A stretch of 10,813 nt of DNA from Deltaproteobacteria bacterium (GTDB taxonomy: Bacteria; Bdellovibrionota; O2-12-FULL-43-9; JACQJE01). The position numbers and the translations under genes are program-made. The DNA is taken from the NCBI GenBank assembly GCA_016205125.1, contig JACQJE010000215.1, positions 1-10,813 of the forward strand, in the 5' to 3' direction. The notes beneath the pieces are model-generated. The model was not told the origin of the DNA. It saw nothing but the letters and a program-made list of their open reading frames with translations, and searched no databases. Shown here in pieces: positions 1 through 3,975 of this stretch (positions are counted from its first letter, which is position 1; the number at the start of each line of letters is the position of its first letter).

Positions 1-15
1 GGCATGATTTATGCC
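1..15 (-). terminator. Possible hairpin after the XRE antitoxin gene, cut by the window edge
   Basis: GGCAT (1-5) and ATGCC (11-15) form a perfect 5-bp inverted repeat with a 5-nt loop. It starts two bases beyond the stop codon of the minus-strand antitoxin gene. A T-tract would lie outside the window, so terminator function cannot be confirmed; a short stem like this may be chance. Confidence 0.25.
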
Positions 16-17
16 GC

Positions 18-323
18 TTAACTCGCCCTCCTTTTTGGCTTCACTTCCATCGCAAAATTGAGTGCAGTCATCAACGAAATGAGGTTCTTCAGGGTCGGAT
101 TCCCCCCTGCGCTCAGAGCGCGGTAGATGTGTTGTCTGTTGAGGGATGTTTTTTCCGAGAGCTCGGCGATCCCTTGGGCTTGCGCTACGCGTCTGAGTGC
201 CAGGAGAAAGGTATCAATGTCATTTTCTTCGAGAGCTGCTGAAAGATAAGCAGCGGCTTCCTCTGAATCTTGAAGTTCTTCAATGAGCGCTTCTTCATGT
301 TGTCTGAGTTTTTTTGTAGCCAT
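18..323 (-). CDS. XRE/HigA-type antitoxin (addiction module antidote protein)
   Basis: A 101-residue DNA-binding antitoxin of the addiction-module antidote type (TIGR02684-like), whose usual partner is a HigB/RelE-fold mRNA-cleaving toxin encoded just upstream. The N-terminal part contains the family's 'EEAAAYLSAALE' segment (residues 21-32), followed by 'FLLALRRVAQAQGIAELSEKTSLNR'-like sequence and a helix-turn-helix at about 51-90. Recognition-helix residues 'NRQHIYRALS' and 'GNPTLKNL' are typical. The length matches the family norm of about 100 residues. The start is the ATG at 321-323, preceded by GAGGGA about 8 bases upstream. It overlaps the 3' end of the toxin remnant (stop at 295-297) by 29 bases, the usual HigB-HigA coupling. 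The antitoxin looks intact while the toxin is broken, so it may now be an orphan repressor or antidote. Family call is from memory of conserved residues. Confidence 0.85.
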   Translation of the reverse strand: MATKKLRQHEEALIEELQDSEEAAAYLSAALEENDIDTFLLALRRVAQAQGIAELSEKTSLNRQHIYRALSAGGNPTLKNLISLMTALNFAMEVKPKRRAS

Positions 324-601
324 CCCAATATTCCCTCGCTTTCTTGATATCTACCGATTGAGAGCCCTTGTCTCCTCCAGCCAGAAGGATAATGAGAGCT
401 CTTCCTTCATAGCCAAAATAGACACGAAAACCGGGTCCAAATTTTATCTTCAATTCATGGCTTGCCAAGGCTTCAAACGTTTGTCGTGGTGCCTTGAGCT
501 AACCGATCTACCTTGATCAAAATTCTAGCGCGAAACATCTTGTCGAGGCTGCGAATCCATTCCGTAAAGGCAGCAGCCGAGGCATCATCAATATCAAACC
601 T
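295..601 (-). pseudogene. HigB/RelE-family toxin, frameshifted and lacking its own start
   Basis: Reading leftward, the 5' part gives 'AFTEWIRSLDKMFRARIL' and 'VDRLAQG', which match the start of the TIGR02683-type addiction module killer proteins (RelE/ParE fold). This part lies in the same frame as the upstream PIN gene and stops at 473-475. The 3' part is open in another frame from about 498 to the stop at 295-297. It gives 'ELKIKFGPGFRVYFGYEG', 'IILLAGGDKGSQ' and 'DIKKAREYWDGYK', the family's best-conserved core and C-terminus. The two halves join only if the frame shifts between about 470 and 497. There is no independent start codon close to the expected N-terminus; the nearest ATG in frame is at 632-634. 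The remnant sits where the toxin of the XRE antitoxin should be. It could be a true pseudogene or a one-base sequence error; I see no slippery heptamer that would suggest programmed frameshifting. Confidence 0.75.
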
Positions 602-1063
602 TTGATCGTTTCTATTAGACACTGTCAGCCCCATTCTGAGCGCTGCTCTTTTTTCAAGCTGAAAGTCGCCTGCTGCCCCGCTTATATAGCGTTTTTTGCG
701 GATACTTCCAAAGCTGCTTTCTTGACTGTTGACGATGTATCTCGCTCTCCCAGTGAGGGCTGCTTCAATAAGCATATCGTCATAAGGATCCGCGAAGAGC
801 TCAATGGATTGCTTCGGATACACAGTTTCAGCTCGATCAAGGAGAAAGTAAAGAATCCCTTCGGCCCACGGCAAACTGTTGCCCAGCCTTTTCAAAATTT
901 TCTTATATCGGAGGGTGCGCAGATACTCTTCGAATAGGGGAGGCGAGAGAATAGGATGAAATTTCTGTTGTATCCACGCATCCAAAATCAGGTGAGGATG
1001 TCCTTTTTTCGATAGCAGGCCGCTCAAAACGACATTTGTATCAATGACGGCTCTTACTGGCAC
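473..1063 (-). CDS. PIN-domain toxin (COG1569-like), extended in frame into a RelE-toxin fragment
   Basis: Predicted PIN-fold ribonuclease toxin paired with the ribbon-helix-helix antitoxin just upstream. The first ~140 residues carry the fold. 'AVIDTNVVLSGLL' contains the first catalytic Asp (D8), 'FEEYLRTLRY' the conserved Glu (E45/E46), and 'ADPYDDMLIEAAL' the Asp cluster (D92, D95, D96) with E100. The usual motif after 'ARYIV' (a G-D/N-K stretch in relatives) reads 'NSQESSF', so the last acidic position looks lost or altered. Such proteins normally end near residue 140. Here the frame continues without a stop for about 55 more residues into the first third of a HigB/RelE toxin, then ends at a TGA created by a frameshift. 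The start is GTG at 1061-1063, overlapping the antitoxin gene by 23 bases. Activity is doubtful because of the altered tail and abnormal C-terminus; a decayed fusion is the simplest reading. Confidence 0.8.
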   Translation of the reverse strand: MPVRAVIDTNVVLSGLLSKKGHPHLILDAWIQQKFHPILSPPLFEEYLRTLRYKKILKRLGNSLPWAEGILYFLLDRAETVYPKQSIELFADPYDDMLIEAALTGRARYIVNSQESSFGSIRKKRYISGAAGDFQLEKRAALRMGLTVSNRNDQRFDIDDASAAAFTEWIRSLDKMFRARILIKVDRLAQGTTTNV

Positions 1064-1304
1064 GACGTCCCGCTCTCTTTGCTTCTGTTACCAATTCCTC
1101 AATATCTCTTTCCGGCAGATTTTCGAATTTTGAGCGAATATTTTCGAGGGCGGCAAGGATTTCCATTTCTTTTGGGGACGACGGTGTACAGATCAGCCTC
1201 ACACCTTTTCGGATTAGTTCGGCGATAGACTGATTGCTCAAGAATGCTTTCTTCTTGAGGAGCTTAAACTCTTCGTCATTGAGATAAACAGTGGTTTTTT
1301 TCAT
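1041..1304 (-). CDS. Ribbon-helix-helix antitoxin of the PIN toxin module
   Basis: An 87-residue antitoxin, expected to bind its own operator through an N-terminal ribbon-helix-helix and to neutralise the PIN toxin with its C-terminal tail. Residues 1-40 ('KKTTVYLNDEEFKLLKKKA', then 'SNQSIAELIRKGVRL') have the beta-strand/helix/helix pattern of RHH (CopG/Arc-like) proteins. Residues 45-75 are a charged helix ('ENIRSKFENLPERDIEEL') and the end is basic ('KRAGRRASKSRH'). The start is the ATG at 1302-1304, with AGGAG about 8 bases upstream, just downstream of a strong promoter. A longer reading frame back to 1385 is rejected because it would cross the promoter. The gene overlaps the toxin start by 23 bases, implying translational coupling. 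A shortened paralogue of its 3' end lies at 2302-2409. Confidence 0.85.
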   Translation of the reverse strand: MKKTTVYLNDEEFKLLKKKAFLSNQSIAELIRKGVRLICTPSSPKEMEILAALENIRSKFENLPERDIEELVTEAKRAGRRASKSRH

Positions 1305-1326
1305 GATGCAATCTCCTGTGGAGTTA

Positions 1327-1355
1327 AGTATGCCATATATATGGTATACAGTCAA
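1327..1355 (-). promoter_or_regulatory. Promoter with palindromic operator for the RHH-PIN operon
   Basis: On the minus strand a -35 TTGACT (1350-1355), a 17-bp spacer and a -10 CATACT (1327-1332) lie about 23 bases upstream of the antitoxin ATG. Positions 1328-1349 form a 22-bp palindrome, GTATGCCATAT / ATATGGTATAC, with 10 of 11 base pairs matching (only 1332/1345 mismatched). It fills the spacer and overlaps the -10. This is the usual position for autorepression by an RHH antitoxin or its complex with the toxin. The binding protein is inferred from context. Confidence 0.8.
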
Positions 1356-1586
1356 TTTTTGCTTCCCCCACTGTGACCAAAACATTGGTCTTTATCGTTT
1401 TGCTGACTTAATCCAATATTTCGAGTATTTCTTGTCTTTTAGTTTTGCCATTATTTTTTTGGTCTTAACCGTTGGAACGAGCATAAGCGTCCCGGCAAGA
1501 GACATGGGATCCTCTTCTATAGCGGGCTTGAAGGTTTTTTCCTGATACTGCGAAAATTTTTTTTGGTATTTTCAGACTTTGCATTA

Positions 1587-1621
1587 TGTACATTGACATG
1601 TACAAGTAGATGTGCTACTCT
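1587..1621 (+). promoter_or_regulatory. Promoter and TGTACA operator of the Phd/YefM-VapC operon
   Basis: A perfect -35 TTGACA (1593-1598) is followed by 17 bases and a weak -10 TACTCT (1616-1621) carrying an upstream TGN (1613-1615), i.e. an extended -10. Two copies of the self-complementary hexamer TGTACA flank the -35 exactly (1587-1592 and 1599-1604), with centres 12 bp apart. TGTACA pairs with this spacing are the known operator core of YefM-type antitoxins, and the related Phd uses GTGTACAC-like sites. A further inverted repeat, AGTAG-N5-CTACT (1605-1619), overlaps the -10. Autorepression by the downstream Phd/YefM-fold antitoxin is therefore likely. The promoter drives the antitoxin at 1645. 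Confidence 0.8.
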
Positions 1622-1644
1622 TTTGGGTGAGGAGAGTTGAAACA

Positions 1645-1893
1645 ATGAAAAAAGCGAATGTTGCGACCCTTCGAAGTCAATTGAGTCGATTGATGAAATA
1701 TGTGGAAAAGGGGAATGAGTTGGAAATTCGGAAGCGTAATGTCCCCATCGCAAAGATTGTTCCTATTCGGCAATCAAAAAAGAATAGGACGCAATTAGGC
1801 GTCGGGAAAAATTCTGCGAGAGTTAAAGGCGATCTTAATGAACCTTTGATCAGCGAAGCGGACTGGGAGATGCTTGAGGGAAAAAGAGAGTGA
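1645..1893 (+). CDS. Phd/YefM-family antitoxin
   Basis: An 82-residue antitoxin that should dimerise through its N-terminal Phd/YefM fold, bind the TGTACA operator and mask the downstream VapC toxin with its C-terminal tail. Residues 1-42 show the family pattern: 'ATLRSQLSRLMKYVEKG' (the 'a...L..ll..v..Ge' helix region), then 'LEIRKRNVPIAKIVPI', which matches the canonical 'i.i.r.g.pvA.ivP' strand region. The C-terminal half (43-82) is basic, then acidic ('EADWEMLEGKRE'), as is usual for the toxin-wrapping tail. I chose the ATG at 1645 because GAGGAG lies 10 bases before it. An in-frame upstream GTG/TTG reading would begin inside the -10 region. Its stop overlaps the toxin start as GTGA (1890-1893), so the pair is translationally coupled. 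Confidence 0.88.
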   Translation: MKKANVATLRSQLSRLMKYVEKGNELEIRKRNVPIAKIVPIRQSKKNRTQLGVGKNSARVKGDLNEPLISEADWEMLEGKRE

Positions 1894-2282
1894 AATTCCT
1901 GTTGGATACCAGCAGTATTATCTGGGCTGTTTCAAATCCAAATCAGCTTTCAGAGAGGGGTCGAAAAATTCTCTCGAATCCGGAATCGGAAATACAAGTC
2001 TCACCCATGAGTTGCGCTGAAATCGCATGCGCCGTAGAGCGTGGCCGTCTCCAACTTGATCGTCACTGGAAAATCTGGTTTCGGCATTTCGTCGATGTCA
2101 ATGGATGGGACGTCGTTCCCATTGATCTCCCTGTTATTGAAGAGGCATATTCCTTGCCTGAGCCCTTTCACCGTGACCCATCTGATCGAATTTTAGTGGC
2201 CACTTCTCGCCTTTATCGTTCTACGCTGCTGACGTCAGATCAAAAGATATTAAATTATCCTCATGTTGATTCCGTTTGGTGA
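1890..2282 (+). CDS. vapC: VapC-type PIN-domain toxin
   Basis: A 130-residue PIN-domain ribonuclease toxin of the type usually paired with Phd/YefM antitoxins (COG3744-like). All four acidic positions expected for metal-dependent RNA cleavage are present: D6 in 'FLLDTSSIIWAV', E44 in 'SCAEIACAVERG', D96 and/or D99 in 'HRDPSDRILVATS', and D117 in 'LLTSDQKILNYP'. The module therefore looks functional, unlike the leftward RHH-PIN copy. The length is normal. Translation starts at GTG 1890-1892, overlapping the antitoxin stop. The stop is followed after only 15 bases by a relic of a different TA module on the other strand, so the downstream junction looks like a recombination point. RNA target cannot be read from the sequence. 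Confidence 0.9.
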   Translation: MKFLLDTSSIIWAVSNPNQLSERGRKILSNPESEIQVSPMSCAEIACAVERGRLQLDRHWKIWFRHFVDVNGWDVVPIDLPVIEEAYSLPEPFHRDPSDRILVATSRLYRSTLLTSDQKILNYPHVDSVW

Positions 2283-2297
2283 ATCAGTACTACCCTC

Positions 2298-2409
2298 TGT
2301 GTCAATGACGGCTCTTATTCGCACGACGACCCGCTTTTTTTGCTTCAGTTGCAAGTTCCCCGACTTCTTTTTCTGAAAGATCTTTAAATTTTGAGTGAAT
2401 CTGTTCGAG
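2298..2409 (-). pseudogene. Relic of a second RHH antitoxin-PIN toxin module
   Basis: Bases 2302-2409 align without gaps to 1041-1148, the 3' end of the RHH antitoxin gene. I count about 85 of 108 identical (79%). Translated leftward, the relic reads 'LEQIHSKFKDLSEKEVGEL', then 'ATEAKKAGRRANKSRH' and a stop. That is 23 of 35 residues identical to the intact antitoxin tail. The overlapping toxin start is also preserved: a GTG at 2322-2324 opens 'MRIRAVIDT', matching the intact 'MPVRAVIDT'. Homology then ends at 2298, 15 bases beyond the vapC stop. On the other side homology stops near 2409. Both genes are truncated, so neither can work. The conserved coding frame shows it descends from a real paralogous module, not from a chance match. 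Confidence 0.88.
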
Positions 2410-2512
2410 AGATTACATGAACATAGTGACGCCGCCGTGTATTCAGTCCGGTGCGTGGGCCGTTGATGTCGTCTTGTCAGAGAAATGGAAAAACTCACCA
2501 AGAAAGATCCTT

Positions 2513-2546
2513 CCCCTCCCTCGATGGAAGGGGATCAAGGGAAGGG
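2513..2546. repeat. Imperfect palindrome (REP-like) in the vapC-DUF2283 gap
   Basis: Arms 2513-2525 and 2534-2546 pair at 11 of 13 positions around an 8-nt loop (2526-2533). The left arm is pyrimidine-rich and the right arm purine-rich. A hairpin this size in a gene-free stretch resembles the small dispersed palindromes common between bacterial genes. I see no second copy in the window, so its repetitive nature is unproven. Confidence 0.5.
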
Positions 2547-2553
2547 TGATACT

Positions 2554-2583
2554 CCGCGGGCAACTACCCAGCTCGGGTTTTTT
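2554..2583 (+). terminator. Possible rho-independent terminator downstream of vapC
   Basis: GGG (2558-2560) and CCC (2567-2569) pair, extended by CCG (2554-2556) with CGG (2574-2576) across an uneven internal loop, followed by six T residues (2578-2583). The stem is weak and lies about 270 bases beyond the vapC stop, so this is tentative. Bases 2410-2659 otherwise hold no convincing gene on either strand. Confidence 0.35.
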
Positions 2584-2659
2584 CAGTATTTCACGTCTTC
2601 ATCCCTCTCCGTGACAGAAATTCTGAAAAAGGCCAAAAGCTCGAGATGAATAGAGGATC

Positions 2660-2863
2660 TTAAGCGACTTCAAATTGCATCTGTTTTAAATTGCTTTGAG
2701 GAACCCGCTCTTTGACGTGAAGAATTTCTACACCGACAACCTGGCCGTTGGAATCAAAATCCAAAATGATGCCAGGACGGACTTCTTCAGACTCGGAAAT
2801 TTTGGATTTCTCGTCTAGCCGAAAATAGAGGGCGTTTGCTTTTTCATCAAAATGCACTTTCAT
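2660..2863 (-). CDS. DUF2283 family protein (candidate antitoxin)
   Basis: A 67-residue protein that fits DUF2283 along its whole length. It has the opening 'MKVHFDEKANALYFRL', the central 'SEEVRPGIILDFDSNGQVVGVEILH', and a short basic tail. DUF2283 proteins have no settled biochemical role. They are very often encoded directly after DUF4258 genes, and the pair is regarded as a candidate toxin-antitoxin module; that functional link is general knowledge plus inference. The ATG start (2861-2863) overlaps the upstream DUF4258 stop by four bases, so translation is coupled. By analogy with other cotranscribed pairs, this would be the antitoxin, but the roles are not established. No DNA-binding motif is visible. 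Confidence 0.82.
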   Translation of the reverse strand: MKVHFDEKANALYFRLDEKSKISESEEVRPGIILDFDSNGQVVGVEILHVKERVPQSNLKQMQFEVA

Positions 2864-3111
2864 ATTTTCCCTCGCTGAGTTCGATCAAAATACGCCGTTA
2901 CTACCAACCATGGTGTGCATCTTTTATTATATATGACACGCAATACTCTGTCACCGAACTCAGGAATGTGTCCTAATGCATGCATAAGACTCGGATCGCT
3001 TTGGTCCGCTTCAAGCAGAATGGGTTTTTCCAGTACTCTGGCGATCCATTCTCGCTCAATGGATCGTATTTCCAGCATTTCTGAAGCATGATTTGTCAGG
3101 GAGAATTGCAT
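2860..3111 (-). CDS. DUF4258 family protein (candidate RelE-like toxin)
   Basis: An 83-residue protein matching DUF4258. It has 'FSLTNHASEMLEIRSIEREWIARVLEKP' (the family's 'H...M..R.I....v..vl..P' pattern, with H8 conserved). Near the C-terminus 'DRVLRVIYNK' and 'PWLVVTAYFDR' correspond to the 'lrvvy...... ivVvTvy' strands. The fold is thought to be related to small RelE/ParE-like or BrnT-like toxins, but I cannot identify catalytic residues. It is the first gene of a two-gene unit with DUF2283, with a 4-base overlap (2860-2863). The start is the ATG at 3109-3111; only a weak purine run (AGAGAA) lies just upstream. I found no clear promoter in the 274 bases before the next gene. Confidence 0.8.
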   Translation of the reverse strand: MQFSLTNHASEMLEIRSIEREWIARVLEKPILLEADQSDPSLMHALGHIPEFGDRVLRVIYNKRCTPWLVVTAYFDRTQRGKI

Positions 3112-3325
3112 TCATTCTCTATGCCTCGCCAGTCCGCTTTTGTCCAGTTCCAAAATTGTGTGCCCGCTGTGACCAAAACGTGTCCATACTCTGCAGAACG
3201 CACGCGAAATAGACGAGAAGGATCGAAATTAGTAGAATGACGAAGTTGTCTTACCAGAGCGAGTTTTCTGGAAACCAGAGCTGGGATCAATCGATTAAAC
3301 ATCATCCCCTGATTGGGCTCCTAAT

Positions 3326-3357
3326 CCTCTGGTCTTAAAGGAGACTCCTGCCAGGGG
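3326..3357 (+). promoter_or_regulatory. Leader stem-loop upstream of the TIGR00725-like gene
   Basis: CCTCTGG (3326-3332) can pair with CCAGGGG (3351-3357) across 7 positions (one G-T) around an 18-nt loop that contains AAGGAG. It lies 28 bases before the chosen ATG. Function is unknown; a UTR structure or a remnant terminator is possible. No promoter with good -35 and -10 boxes was found for this gene. Confidence 0.25.
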
Positions 3358-3385
3358 CATGTTCTTATCCAGAGGGGGGGTATTT

Positions 3386-3904
3386 ATGAAGCCGTTAAGG
3401 CGATGGAATATTTCAGTCGTTGGGAGTTCGTCAGCATCTCCAGAAGTCTTGTCGATGGCAGAGGAACTGGGCCGGCAGATCATGGAAGCGGGTTTTAATT
3501 TGATCAGCGGTGGTCTGAACGGTGTCATGGATGCGGTTTCTAAAGGGGCCTTTAGTGTGGTTGGAGAGAAGAGTGGTCGCATTGTGGGGATTCTCCCGAC
3601 AGACAGGAAAGGAGATGCGAGCCCTTATGTCGACATTGTCATCCCGACGGGAATCGGGTTTGCAAGAAATTACATTGTCGCCTTGAGTGGGGATGCTCTG
3701 GTGATCGTGAATGGGGGTTCTGGAACATTGACGGAAATTGCCTATGCCTGGCGGTTTGGAAAGCCGATTGTGGCATTGACATCCTCGGGGGGATGGGCCA
3801 GGAAATTGGCTGGAGAGCGGCTGGACGATCGGCATGCTCAGGCCATCTATGGGGCAGGTACCCCTTCTGAAGCGGTTAAGCTCTTGAAAAGTTTATTGGA
3901 TTGA
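3386..3904 (+). CDS. TIGR00725-like SLOG/LOG-fold protein
   Basis: A 172-residue Rossmann-like protein of the SLOG superfamily, related to the 'lysine decarboxylase-like'/LOG nucleotide hydrolases and to DprA-type nucleotide binders. It has 'ISVVGSSSASPE' (about 9-20), 'SGGLNGVMDAVSKGA' (41-55, the GG.xG.M loop) and 'NGGSGTLTEIAYAW' (109-122). The last is the counterpart of the LOG motif PGGxGTxxE, with Asn replacing the first Pro. 'FARNYIVALSGDALVIV' (92-108) corresponds to the 'R.......sDa.i' segment. Members of TIGR00725 have no established reaction; nucleotide binding is a reasonable inference. The start at 3386 is preferred over the in-frame ATG at 3359 because AGAGGGG sits right before it. 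Its stop codon overlaps the -35 box of the transport operon, so it is probably a separate transcription unit from the genes after it. Confidence 0.78.
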   Translation: MKPLRRWNISVVGSSSASPEVLSMAEELGRQIMEAGFNLISGGLNGVMDAVSKGAFSVVGEKSGRIVGILPTDRKGDASPYVDIVIPTGIGFARNYIVALSGDALVIVNGGSGTLTEIAYAWRFGKPIVALTSSGGWARKLAGERLDDRHAQAIYGAGTPSEAVKLLKSLLD

Positions 3905-3930
3905 CATTCTTTTGAGAAGAAACATATACT
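3901..3930 (+). promoter_or_regulatory. Promoter of the branched-chain amino acid transport operon
   Basis: A perfect -35 TTGACA (3901-3906), an 18-bp spacer and a strong -10 TATACT (3925-3930) precede the binding-protein gene by 45 bases. The -35 overlaps the TGA stop (3902-3904) of the upstream gene. The predicted 5' leader is about 40 bases, and I see no operator palindrome in it. Confidence 0.75.
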
Positions 3931-3975
3931 GGGCCAAATTGCGACTTTGCTTAACAGTTGTGGAGGAATTGATTT

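Noticed and set aside
465-500. Programmed ribosomal frameshift in the HigB/RelE toxin
   Set aside because: No slippery heptamer or following structure is visible, and the toxin also lacks its own start codon. Decay or a sequence error is simpler.
1291-1545. 84-codon plus-strand frame between the two divergent TA operons
   Set aside because: It starts inside the RHH antitoxin gene, crosses that gene's promoter and palindrome, and has no RBS.
2417-2614. 65-codon plus-strand frame in the gap after vapC
   Set aside because: Its middle is the translation of the palindrome at 2513-2546 and it contains the possible terminator. There is no RBS and no family resemblance.
3267-3279. Small hairpin TCTGG-AAA-CCAGA
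   Set aside because: Five-base arms with a three-base loop and no T-tract or gene context; expected by chance.
1-3300. CRISPR array, integron attC sites or insertion sequence
   Set aside because: I looked for regular direct repeats, paired terminal inverted repeats and transposase or integrase motifs. None are present in the window.
3096-3305. 69-codon minus-strand frame overlapping the start of the DUF4258 gene
   Set aside because: The translation resembles no family I know, it has no ribosome binding site, and it overlaps a gene with a firm family match. Most likely a chance frame in the leader region.
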